From: a bacterium
Lineage (GTDB): Bacteria > Verrucomicrobiota > Verrucomicrobiia > Limisphaerales > RI-55
Assembly (NCBI GenBank): GCA_016124235.1
Contig: WGOC01000013.1
Coordinates: forward strand, 310,001 to 374,000
Direction of reading: 5' to 3'
Length of the DNA: 64,000 nt
Translations under genes and position numbers: made by a program
The notes under the pieces: generated by a model
The model's input: only the letters and a program-made list of their open reading frames with translations
What the model was told of the DNA's origin: nothing
Database searches by the model: none
Shown here: piece by piece, positions 25,681 through 32,938 of the stretch
Numbering within the stretch: position 1 is the stretch's first letter
Layout of the letters: each line of letters begins with the position of its first letter

Positions 25681-27262
25681 ACTCGCCCGCCTCGATCACG
25701 CGCACGTTTGGCATCCGTTCACGCAGATGAAGGACTGGCTGCGAGCCGAACCCATCGTCATCACGCGCGGAAAAGGTTCGGTCCTCGAAGATCAACGCGG
25801 CTGGCAATACATCGACGGTAACTCGACGATCTGGACGAACCTCCACGGCCACAACCATCCCAAGATCAACGCTGCCATCAAGCGGCAACTTGGCAAGATT
25901 GCCCACAGTTCCGCTCTTGGGTTGGCCAACGAACCCGCCAGTTTGTTGGCCGCAGAACTGGTTAAAGTCGCGAACCCGGCCTGGCTGGTAGGGCGACGCC
26001 CCCGCGGAGCCCTGACTTTGCAGAAGACTGACGGACGCGGCGGCAACTCTTCCTTGCCAGGAAACGGCTCGGCAGAAGCCTCGCCCTACCTCAACAAATG
26101 CTTCTTTTCCGACGACGGATCGACCGCGTTGGAAGTCGCGCTCAAGCTTGCGTACGAATTCACCCGGCGCACTCGAGGACTAAAAGCGAAGCCGCGTTTT
26201 CTTTCGCTGGAAGGCGCCTATCACGGCGACACCATCGGCGCGGTCAGTCTGGGTCACATCGATTTGTTCCACAAAGCTTACGGCGGCATGCTCTTTAAGT
26301 CGGACCGCGTGATGGCGCCTTATTGTTACCGCTGCCCGTTTAACAAAGCGAAGCCGGAGCGCGCCGATGCGCGCGAACACCGGAAGTGCAACTGGGAATG
26401 CGTGGACAAAGTCGAACAGGCGTTTGAGAAGCAGAAGAAGCGGGGCAATCCATACGCCGGCTTCGTTTTTGAACCGCTGATGCAGGGTGCGGCCGGTATG
26501 ATTCCGCAGCCGAGCGGCTGGTTGAATCGTGTTGCTGAAATTGCGCGCGGTCACGGCGCCCTGTTGATCGCTGACGAAGTAATGACTGGATTCGGAAGAG
26601 TAGGACAGGCGTCTCGCCTGTCATCAGGGGTTCGATTGCCAATCCGTGATTCGGCTACAGTCAGGACTCCCGGCAAATCAGGAGACAGGCAAGATGCCTG
26701 TCCTACTCTTTTCGCCTCGCATATCGAAGACGTTCAGCCGGATTTTTTGTGTTTGGCGAAGGGACTCACTGGTGGCTACCTGCCGATGGCCGCCACGCTT
26801 ACGACGCAGACCGTTTTTGATGTCTTCCTCGGCGAGTATGAGGAATTCAAAACGTTCTTTCATGGCCACAGCTACACGGCGAATCAACTTGGTGCGGCCG
26901 CCGGTCTGGCCAGTTTGGAAATCCTGCTCGGCAAACAATCCAACCGACGACGCGCTAAGTTGGAGAATGCTTTGCGAAACGAGATCAAGTCACTCTGGCG
27001 GCTTCCAGCGATCGGGGATATCCGGCAAACCGCTTGTGTCGTCGGCGTCGAATTGGTGAAGGACTGGCGCTCGCGGGAACCGTTTGATTTGCGCGAACGA
27101 GCTGGTATTCGCGTTTGCGAGGCGCTGGCCAAGCGTGGCGTCCTCACTCGGCCAATCGGCAATGTGATTGTTTTGATGCCGCCCTATTGCACGACGGCGA
27201 CGCAGGTTCACCAAATGGTTTCGGCCCTCGCCGAGTCGATTGAGGAAATGTTGCCGCAGTGA
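25673..27262 (+). CDS. bioA: adenosylmethionine-8-amino-7-oxononanoate aminotransferase with two in-frame insertions
   Basis: 529 residues against about 430-455 for the family. It is a PLP enzyme that uses S-adenosylmethionine as amino donor to make 7,8-diaminopelargonate. Motifs: HVWHPFTQM (residues 10-18), DGNSTIWTNLHGHNHP (about 45-60), FFSDDGSTALEVALK (about 143-157), the loop with YHGDTIGAVSLG (about 183-194), IADEVMTGFGR (about 299-309) and the Schiff-base lysine in LCLAKGLTGGYLP (about 359-371). Two stretches do not belong to the family: about residues 106-139, read from a GTAG element of family B (25988-26089, exactly 34 codons), and about residues 310-346, read from a family A element (26600-26706) placed between GFGR and LFASH. 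Both leave all active-site motifs intact. The start overlaps the bioF end by 8 bp; a strong terminator follows at 27361. Confidence 0.95.
   Translation: MDKLARLDHAHVWHPFTQMKDWLRAEPIVITRGKGSVLEDQRGWQYIDGNSTIWTNLHGHNHPKINAAIKRQLGKIAHSSALGLANEPASLLAAELVKVANPAWLVGRRPRGALTLQKTDGRGGNSSLPGNGSAEASPYLNKCFFSDDGSTALEVALKLAYEFTRRTRGLKAKPRFLSLEGAYHGDTIGAVSLGHIDLFHKAYGGMLFKSDRVMAPYCYRCPFNKAKPERADAREHRKCNWECVDKVEQAFEKQKKRGNPYAGFVFEPLMQGAAGMIPQPSGWLNRVAEIARGHGALLIADEVMTGFGRVGQASRLSSGVRLPIRDSATVRTPGKSGDRQDACPTLFASHIEDVQPDFLCLAKGLTGGYLPMAATLTTQTVFDVFLGEYEEFKTFFHGHSYTANQLGAAAGLASLEILLGKQSNRRRAKLENALRNEIKSLWRLPAIGDIRQTACVVGVELVKDWRSREPFDLRERAGIRVCEALAKRGVLTRPIGNVIVLMPPYCTTATQVHQMVSALAESIEEMLPQ
25988..26089. repeat. 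REPIN-like palindromic element, family B, inside bioA
   Basis: 102 bp with arms 25988-26011 and 26066-26089 in inverted order. Each arm is GTAG plus an 8-position stem with tandem G-A/A-G mismatches and a 4-base loop: GGCGACGC/GCGGAGCC with loop CCCC on the left, GGCGAGGC/GCCGAGCC with loop TTCT (read inward) on the right. The inner stem pairs differ between arms but stay complementary, so the structure is under constraint. Its length is a multiple of three and it is translated as part of bioA. Confidence 0.85.
26600..26706. repeat. REPIN-like palindromic element, family A, inside bioA
   Basis: Arms 26600-26622 and 26684-26706. Both have the GTAG foot and GACAGGC/GCCTGTC stem with loops GTCTC and ATCTT (read inward). 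The left arm is translated as VGQASRLS, a different frame from the bioF copy; the right arm is again RQDACPTL. It separates the GFGR motif of bioA from LFASH. Confidence 0.9.
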
Positions 27263-27360
27263 AGTGGCAACAAAGCTCAAGGTCGGCACGGAGTGCCGGA
27301 CCCACCTCGCCAAAAAAGCCAGCTCCGCCATAGCAGTTTCGATAGTCCCATCGGAAAATA

Positions 27361-27392
27361 AAAAGCCCGTGAATGAAAATTCACGGGCTTTT
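27361..27392. terminator. bidirectional intrinsic terminator between bioA and tkt
   Basis: A perfect 13-bp stem, AAAAGCCCGTGAA at 27361-27373 with its complement at 27380-27392, and a 6-base loop. The A-run at one end and T-run at the other make it usable from both strands, which suits its place between the convergent ends of bioA (27262) and tkt (27411). Confidence 0.93.
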
Positions 27393-27410
27393 ACGCAAAC
27401 AACATCAACG

Positions 27411-29480
27411 TCACTTCATCAGCGCTTCCGCTGCGGCCACGAGGCCGTCGGCGGTCAGGCCATATTTTTCATAGAGATGTTCGGCGACGTAGGCGCTTTG
27501 ACCGAATTCACCCGGGATGCCGAGTGACGTAACCCGGTGGGCAATGCCTGCACGGCTGAGCGCGTGGCTGACCTGCGCACCCATGCCGCAGGTGATCTGA
27601 TGATCTTCGATCGTGACCAACCGGCCGTTCGCGGCTTTCACAGCGCTACCAATCGTTTCGACGTCCACCTGGTTGATGAACGGATTGGCGATCACGCATG
27701 CCTTCAGGCCTTTGGCGGCCAATTTTTTTCCCGCTTCAATCGTGCGACCGACAAGCTGTCCGCTGCCGACCAGCACCACGTCGGCGCCTTCCTGCAATAC
27801 GGTGGCCCGGCCCCATTGGTATTGCGGGTTGTCGAGCCACTGCACGGGGTAATTCTCACGACCGACGAAGAACAGATAGCTTTCGCCATCCTTGCCGGCC
27901 TTGCGATCATCGGCCTGACGGCGGATCGCTTCATACATCAACCACTCGGCTTCCGTGGCGCAACTCGGCGCGATCACGACCGTGTGCGGAATCGCCGATA
28001 CGGCCGCAAGATAGGTCGTGGCCTGGTGGCTGGCACCATCGGCTGCGTCCTGAAATCCGATGTGCGAAAAAATCCCGACCACCGGTGCCTGCGACAGCGC
28101 CGCCATGGTCAACGGCAGATTTCCTTTCGTCACGCCGAACTGGCCAAACGTATCCACGACGGGAATGAACCCCATCTTCGCGTAACCGGCGCCGACACTG
28201 ATCATGTTGGATTCGGCGATACCGACTTCAACGCAGCGATCGGGGAACGTCTTGTGGAACGGCGAAATACCAGTCGAGCCCTGCACGTCCGAACTGATGG
28301 AAAAGACCGGGTAACCGTCAACCGCAGCGCGAATGGCGCCCTCGGCTAGGCCGGATTGAACCTTGTCCTTCTTCACCGCCGGTTTGGAATCGCTGGTCGC
28401 GGCTGCGGCCTTCGCCTTCTTCTCCGCCTCTTTCTTTTCCCAGGCGGATCGCAAATCGCCGGCCCAGGTCATCAATTCACCCGGCGCCTCGCCGCCGAAG
28501 TAGATCTCCTTGACCCAGTCGATGATCTTTTCGCCGTTCTTCAACGGAAAGCCGTGACCGCCGGCGCTGTTCTCCTCAGTGGACTTGATGCCATAACCTT
28601 TGATGGTCTTCACCCAAAGGCAAACCGGCTTCGTCGGATCCGCCTTGGCATCGGCGACCGCCTTTTCCACGGCGAGATAAACCGCCTGCAAATCATGCCC
28701 GTGCGGCACTCGGGTCACCCGCCAACCGAGGTCATCCATCGCTTCAAAGGTTGGCTGCATCGAAAACGCGTCCTTGGTGATGCGGCCCGACAACTTGGTG
28801 TCGTTATCAGAAAGAATCAGGACGAACGGATTCACGCGATCCTTGGCGGCGAGACCGGGAATTGCCGCGAAGGCTTCCTTGGATTCGCCTTCCATCGAGG
28901 CGCCGTCCGACATGACGAGCACCGTCACGCGGTCGCGGCCGGCGGTCTTGTCGCCCATCGCCAACCCCTGAGCCTGACCCACGGACGAACCGAGCGGCCC
29001 GTTGGAGAGCAGCACGCCCTCGGGGTTCAGATGCGATTCGCCGTGGCCGGTGAGCTTGGATTTAATCGAGCGAAAATCCTTCAGTGAGTCAAAGGTCAGC
29101 CCGTCGAATCCGTAATTGGCGCGCAGGGCGTAAACACCGTTTTCTGCGTGGCCGGCGTCATTCACATAGTTGAAGGCCTCGTACCATTGGCGGTTGCCGG
29201 TATTGAACATAAGCCCGTGGACGGCGGCATTGATTTCCGCGAAGGCGGCCGGACCACCCCAGTGACATGCGGCACCGCCATTCACGGCGTGGACGTCCAT
29301 CAGCGCAACCAGTGCCCGCGTGGCGCGGGGGTCGCCCAGGACGACGTCCTGTCCGGCAGCATTTTTTACCTTCACCGAGTACTTCGGCGCGCCGGGCGTA
29401 CCGGCGAGGCGGCTTTTGATTTCCAACGGTTTCAACGGTGGGGCGTCCACCTTTTGTGCGACTGAGTTATCAGCTCCCAT
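27411..29480 (-). CDS. tkt: transketolase
   Basis: 689 residues, a thiamine-diphosphate enzyme of the pentose phosphate pathway that supplies erythrose-4-phosphate to the DAHP synthase encoded nearby. Motifs: MDVHAVNGGAACHWGGP and HAENGVYALRANYGFDG in the N-terminal part; GLAMGDK and the cofactor loop VLVMSDGASMEGESKEA (about 187-203), where GDG is replaced by SDG; the pyrimidine-domain motif DRCVEVGIAESNMISVGAG (about 441-459) with the glutamate that activates the cofactor; and GFQDAADGASHQATTYLAA. The two catalytic halves are separated by a Lys/Ala-rich linker (KKEAEKKAKAAAATSDSKP). The unusual SDG and the ASHQ loop suggest a divergent transketolase subgroup; a related ThDP enzyme is a minor alternative. 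It is transcribed alone toward the terminator at 27361. Confidence 0.93.
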   Translation of the reverse strand: MGADNSVAQKVDAPPLKPLEIKSRLAGTPGAPKYSVKVKNAAGQDVVLGDPRATRALVALMDVHAVNGGAACHWGGPAAFAEINAAVHGLMFNTGNRQWYEAFNYVNDAGHAENGVYALRANYGFDGLTFDSLKDFRSIKSKLTGHGESHLNPEGVLLSNGPLGSSVGQAQGLAMGDKTAGRDRVTVLVMSDGASMEGESKEAFAAIPGLAAKDRVNPFVLILSDNDTKLSGRITKDAFSMQPTFEAMDDLGWRVTRVPHGHDLQAVYLAVEKAVADAKADPTKPVCLWVKTIKGYGIKSTEENSAGGHGFPLKNGEKIIDWVKEIYFGGEAPGELMTWAGDLRSAWEKKEAEKKAKAAAATSDSKPAVKKDKVQSGLAEGAIRAAVDGYPVFSISSDVQGSTGISPFHKTFPDRCVEVGIAESNMISVGAGYAKMGFIPVVDTFGQFGVTKGNLPLTMAALSQAPVVGIFSHIGFQDAADGASHQATTYLAAVSAIPHTVVIAPSCATEAEWLMYEAIRRQADDRKAGKDGESYLFFVGRENYPVQWLDNPQYQWGRATVLQEGADVVLVGSGQLVGRTIEAGKKLAAKGLKACVIANPFINQVDVETIGSAVKAANGRLVTIEDHQITCGMGAQVSHALSRAGIAHRVTSLGIPGEFGQSAYVAEHLYEKYGLTADGLVAAAEALMK

Positions 29481-29576
29481 AAATCGGTATTCGTGTTCTC
29501 AGAGGTTCAATTTCGAAAAACAAGGCGCGCACTTTAGGGAACGAAACCCAAAAGAAAAGCCGCATTTTGGAGGAAT

Positions 29577-30044
29577 TCACTCCGCTTCGTCCGCCAAAAG
29601 CAACGCCGACTGGAACATCCCGGCCATCTCCATCAATGCCAGATGTTGCATCGATCCCTCGGCGGGATTCTCATGGAGGCGCTCGAGGTCGTCCGGCGAT
29701 CCCAGTTCCGTCCAAGCTCCCACGCGCACGTCGTTGAAGATCTGGAGCAGCCACTCCCGGCGCTCATTTTCGACACACCACTCCAACCGGTTGTCGGCCT
29801 GATGAAAACGATTGGGCGACTTCAGCCATTCCTCCAGTTCCGCACGCATGGTCGTGCGTTGTTCGTTCAACGCTTCGTCCAAAAGCTTCTGCGCTTCGTC
29901 AAGTTCCTCAGAATCACCCAATCGCGAAAGAGCCTGTTGCTGGTGGCGCATGGGAAAGCTGCTCAGAACCACCAGAAGCATCTGCAATTCGGCCGGTTGC
30001 AGACCGTAAAACCGTTCGTTATCCGTCGCGCGAAGAAACTTCAC
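29577..30044 (-). CDS. ClpS-linked hypothetical protein, DUF2017-like
   Basis: 155 residues with a GTG start that overlaps the clpS stop as GTGA, so it is translationally coupled to clpS. It is soluble, acidic and mostly helical, with no metal or nucleotide motifs. RFYGLQPAELQMLLVVLSSFP opens it and WLLQIFNDVRVGAWTELGSPDDLE lies near residue 97. The second stretch resembles the W-L-N-D-L-R-L-x-L-G-x-R segment of DUF2017, a family that in Actinobacteria sits directly after clpS. The similarity in sequence is weak, but position and size agree, so I read it as a member or analogue of that family. A role with ClpS in substrate delivery to the Clp protease is inference. Confidence 0.65.
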   Translation of the reverse strand: MKFLRATDNERFYGLQPAELQMLLVVLSSFPMRHQQQALSRLGDSEELDEAQKLLDEALNEQRTTMRAELEEWLKSPNRFHQADNRLEWCVENERREWLLQIFNDVRVGAWTELGSPDDLERLHENPAEGSMQHLALMEMAGMFQSALLLADEAE

Positions 30045-30346
30045 CGGTCAGGCTCCATGGTCGCGTGCAGGGCATAGTTCTGCAGTTGATGCACGTAATG
30101 TTCGGCGCGCTCAAAGCTCTCGCGGGTCAGCACGCTTTTGCCTTTTTCGTGAACTTCCAGCATGTGCTTTTCTGCGCGTTCCTTCGTCCAGCCGAAGACT
30201 TGTTGAAAAACGTGGGTCACGTATTGCATGAAGTTGACCGGGTCATTCCAGCAAATGACCAGATACCCCGGCTCCAGTTCATCGCGCGGTTTGGTCTTTT
30301 CGTCATGAGTTGTGTCCGGCAGGACCAGTGGCTCGGCGCTCGCCAT
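30041..30346 (-). CDS. clpS: ClpS, N-end rule adaptor of the Clp protease
   Basis: 101 residues. ClpS binds proteins with bulky hydrophobic N-terminal residues and hands them to ClpA/ClpC. The start MASAEPLVLP at 30346 leaves the usual flexible N-terminal tail (TTHDEKTKPRDELEPGY) before the folded domain. Family motifs: VICWNDPVNFMQYVTHVFQQVFG is read at about residues 30-52 and contains the N-D-x-x-N-F/T-M-x-x-V binding pocket; EKHMLEVHEKGKSVL (about 59-73) is the second signature, M-x2-V-H-x2-G. The upstream frame to 30463 is not protein-like. It overlaps the following DUF2017-like gene by four bases. No clp ATPase gene lies in the window. Confidence 0.95.
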   Translation of the reverse strand: MASAEPLVLPDTTHDEKTKPRDELEPGYLVICWNDPVNFMQYVTHVFQQVFGWTKERAEKHMLEVHEKGKSVLTRESFERAEHYVHQLQNYALHATMEPDR

Positions 30347-30459
30347 GGGAACAAGTTTAACGGGAGGTCCAAGGAATTCAACTGGAGGAACGCGGTGATC
30401 GCACACACTCGGCCCAGTCAATCGGACCTTTTTCCCACCAGCCTGAATCCAAGCGCGTT

Positions 30460-31536
30460 TCAAGCCTTTGCGGTTTGTACCTCAGCCACGCCTGCGAGAC
30501 GCTTATGCCCGTCGCGCAACAGGCGCTCTGTCATTTCCCATCCAATGCAGGCATCCGTAATGGAAACGCCATGCTTGAGTTGATCGACCGGTTGCGGAAA
30601 CGGCTGATTCCCTTCGCACAAAAAGCTCTCCACCATCATGCCGGTAATGCCGGTGTTTCCGTCGGCACGCTGGGCGATCACATTGTTCCAGACCTCTTCC
30701 TGTTTCTTGTGTTGTTTCGCCGAATTGGCGTGGCTGCAATCCACCATCACTGTTTCCGGCAGACCCGCTTTCTTCAATTCAGCCAACGCGGCATTGATGC
30801 TGGCGGCGTCGTAATTCGTCATTTTCCGGCCGCCGCGCAAAACCACGTGCCCGGACGGATTGCCCGCCGTTCGAATCACACACGTCGCGCCGTCCTGGTC
30901 AATGCCGAGGAAATTGTGCGGCGTGCGCGCGGAACTCATTGCGTCGAGAGCGATCTGCAAACTGCCGTCGGTCGCATTCTTGTAACCGACCGGCATCGAC
31001 AGGCCGCTGGCCATCTCTCGGTGCGTCTGGCTTTCCGTCGTGCGGGCACCGATCGCCGCCCAGCTCACGAGATCGGCGATGTATTGGGGAACGATCGGAT
31101 CGAGAAATTCGGTGGCCGTCGGCAAACCCATCCCCGTGATGTCGAGCAGGAGTTGCCGGGCCTTCTTGAGGCCGGAATCAATATCGTAGCTCCCGTCCAA
31201 ATGAGGGTCGTTGATCAAGCCTTTCCAGCCCACCGTCGTCCGGGGCTTTTCAAAATACACCCGCATGACGATGAACAACCGATCCTCGACCTCCTGCCGA
31301 ATCCGGTTCAGGCGCTCGGCATATTCGAGGGCCGCCTCCGCGTCGTGGATGGAACAGGGCCCAATGACGACCAGCAACCGCGGGTCTTTGCGGTCCAAGA
31401 TGGCTTCGATGGTCGAGCGGCCCTGCACGACAGTTTCATTGCTCACCTCGGTCATCGGCATTTCCGCCTTGATGACATTGGGCGATTGCAATTTCACCAC
31501 TTCCCGGACCCTCAGGTTATACGTCGGCTTCAACAT
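30460..31536 (-). CDS. aroF: 3-deoxy-7-phosphoheptulonate (DAHP) synthase, AroF/G/H type
   Basis: 358 residues, the first enzyme of the shikimate pathway, condensing phosphoenolpyruvate and erythrose-4-phosphate. The start [16 protein letters not shown] at 31536 opens the class I type Ia N-terminus that carries the feedback site. Motifs in order: [10 protein letters not shown] (about 55-64), [17 protein letters not shown] (about 92-108) and [21 protein letters not shown] is spread over about 163-183; KNATDG and the metal ligands in [13 protein letters not shown] (about 275) complete the site. Which of the three E. coli isozymes it mimics in regulation cannot be told by eye. A small frame with tandem Trp and Phe codons lies 95 bp upstream (31632-31853). 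Confidence 0.96.
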   Translation of the reverse strand: MLKPTYNLRVREVVKLQSPNVIKAEMPMTEVSNETVVQGRSTIEAILDRKDPRLLVVIGPCSIHDAEAALEYAERLNRIRQEVEDRLFIVMRVYFEKPRTTVGWKGLINDPHLDGSYDIDSGLKKARQLLLDITGMGLPTATEFLDPIVPQYIADLVSWAAIGARTTESQTHREMASGLSMPVGYKNATDGSLQIALDAMSSARTPHNFLGIDQDGATCVIRTAGNPSGHVVLRGGRKMTNYDAASINAALAELKKAGLPETVMVDCSHANSAKQHKKQEEVWNNVIAQRADGNTGITGMMVESFLCEGNQPFPQPVDQLKHGVSITDACIGWEMTERLLRDGHKRLAGVAEVQTAKA

Positions 31537-31631
31537 AGGAACTGAAAGCGGGTGAACGTAACGCCGACCGGCCGGGGGGCCAATAGGGAAATTGCCTGGA
31601 AATCGAATTGCCGATTTGTGCCGGGCAACCG

Positions 31632-31853
31632 TCAGCGCCATCTGGCAAAGGGCAGATTGCCCTGCTCCGGCCGGACCCGTGGCGCGCCGGGCCAGCCCAT
31701 GGCGTCGTCAACGACCCGATGCATTTCCCGGAACCACCAGCGGGCACGATCAGGGCGGCCGGGTTTGCGTTGAAACGGGCGACGGCGAACCGGTTGTGGT
31801 TGGCTCGCCAAAGTGAGTTCGAGTTGTCCGCGATATTGATTTTCAATTTTCAT
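31632..31853 (-). CDS. small Arg/Pro-rich protein with WWF motif
   Basis: A 73-residue frame starting [15 protein letters not shown] at 31853 with a G-rich stretch (GGCGGGG) just upstream as a possible ribosome site. It is very basic and proline-rich, then reads [20 protein letters not shown] (about 37-56) and ends in NLPFARWR. I remember similar short proteins with W-W-F-x2-M-x3-V-D in this phylum but cannot verify it. It has no other recognisable domain. It precedes the DAHP synthase gene by 95 bp on the same strand; three tryptophans and a phenylalanine in a short gene upstream of aromatic synthesis could mean a regulatory leader, but no terminator-like hairpin with a T-run is visible in between. 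It may also be a free-standing small protein. Confidence 0.5.
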   Translation of the reverse strand: MKIENQYRGQLELTLASQPQPVRRRPFQRKPGRPDRARWWFREMHRVVDDAMGWPGAPRVRPEQGNLPFARWR

Positions 31854-31994
31854 ACCCCGCCAGCTTACGGGAGGGGGTAGGACAACTATGGGGTGAGGGG
31901 TCCGGAAATTTTCCGAATCAAAATCGGCTCCAATCAGCCGAACAGGCCGAAAGATTTGCAAGCCCCGGCCATCAAAACGAAGGCCTCGCGGACG

Positions 31995-32483
31995 TCACTT
32001 GGACTCCACGGCCAACGTTGGTGCTTGTTCCTTAAGCCGGCTGAAGTTGCCGTCCTCGCAGCATTTGACGAAGCATTCGGTTACCGACTTGAGATCCTCC
32101 CAACGACGGCGAATGTCCTTCGCTTCCTGCTTGCTGATGTGATTGTCCGAAGCGGCCACCGCAATCACCGCAAGCAGATCGGCAAATTCCTGGACAATCG
32201 AGTTGGTGGCGGGAATCAAATACTCGGGATGTGGATGCTTGCTCTTCGGGTTTTGGATAAAGAAACCGCCCGCCTTTTCGCACAACCACTGCACGATCCG
32301 ATGATCATTGGTCACGCGAATCATGGCGTGCAGTCGATCGAGCGGATTGGTCGCGCCACTGCCCTCGCCTTCCTGCGATTCCGCCCATTTGTAAACCATC
32401 GACAACGAAACGCCGAGTTCTCCGGCGATGAGTTTGGGGCTGGACTCCTTAAAGACCTCGCGCAGCAGCTCGTGGGATTGCAT
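31995..32483 (-). CDS. HTH protein, phage CII-like regulatory family
   Basis: 162 residues. The first 35 residues (HELLREVFKESSPKLIAGEL followed by GVSLSMVYKWAE) form a helix-turn-helix of the kind that recognises DNA by a VYKW helix. The rest (TNPLDRLHAMIRVTNDHRIVQWLC, then PATNSIVQEFADLLAVIAVAA) resembles the phage regulatory protein CII/CP76 group, of which chromosomal members occur in Verrucomicrobiota. Nothing around it looks like phage: no integrase, capsid or excisionase. It is followed (toward lower coordinates) by the WWF small gene and DAHP synthase. The target is unknown. Start MQSHELLREVF at 32483 is the only good choice. Confidence 0.65.
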   Translation of the reverse strand: MQSHELLREVFKESSPKLIAGELGVSLSMVYKWAESQEGEGSGATNPLDRLHAMIRVTNDHRIVQWLCEKAGGFFIQNPKSKHPHPEYLIPATNSIVQEFADLLAVIAVAASDNHISKQEAKDIRRRWEDLKSVTECFVKCCEDGNFSRLKEQAPTLAVESK

Positions 32484-32591
32484 TGATGAAAAATGCGTAA
32501 CTGGAAATGCGAAGGCAAGCCGGAACGAGACCAGTTGGCCCTAGGGGCCGCATTTGCTGCGCGGGACGCCCTCGCGAGAGCCGCTCATAAT

Positions 32592-32897
32592 TCAATAGAG
32601 ATTGTACGGATGCCGGTCGGCGTTTTGTTCCAAAATCTCAACCGCCATTGGAGCCTCCGTCCAAAACAACAAAGCCGTCAGGATCAAAAGAATGATTTCG
32701 ATGCCGATGGCAAGACCGCCAAACACGACCAAAAACGCGTCGAGCTCAGTGAGATTACCTTCGAAAAGTGATGCCCCCAGGAACGCAACCAACGCCCAAA
32801 CCACCGCGCAAAAGCCGATTTGCCGAGTCTTGGGACGGGCGACGATCGTTCGCTTGCACCAACCACCGCCCGCAACGAAAGCATTTCCCGATTCCAT
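32592..32897 (-). CDS. small membrane protein of unknown function
   Basis: 101 residues. A short basic N-terminus (CKRTIVARPKTRQ) is followed by two hydrophobic stretches, IGFCAVVWALVAFLGASLF and LDAFLVVFGGLAIGIEIILL continuing to ALLFW, so two membrane helices with a short acidic loop (EGNLTELD). The C-terminus is polar. No family is recognised. It lies 41 bp after the end of the pyrophosphatase gene on the same strand and may be co-transcribed with it. Support is limited to the hydrophobic pattern and the orderly position. Confidence 0.5.
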   Translation of the reverse strand: MESGNAFVAGGGWCKRTIVARPKTRQIGFCAVVWALVAFLGASLFEGNLTELDAFLVVFGGLAIGIEIILLILTALLFWTEAPMAVEILEQNADRHPYNLY

Positions 32898-32938
32898 GAT
32901 TCAAAAGAACCGCGTGGCGACGGAAACGTCAACCACGA

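Noticed and set aside
27278-27305. GTCGGCACGGAGTGCCGGACC, a short near-palindrome after bioA
   Set aside because: Only five clean pairs (GGCAC/GTGCC) and a bulge, no GTAG foot and no partner arm; a single copy cannot be called a repeat.
30475-31545. A 356-codon open frame on the plus strand
   Set aside because: Antisense to DAHP synthase, which has all its catalytic motifs.
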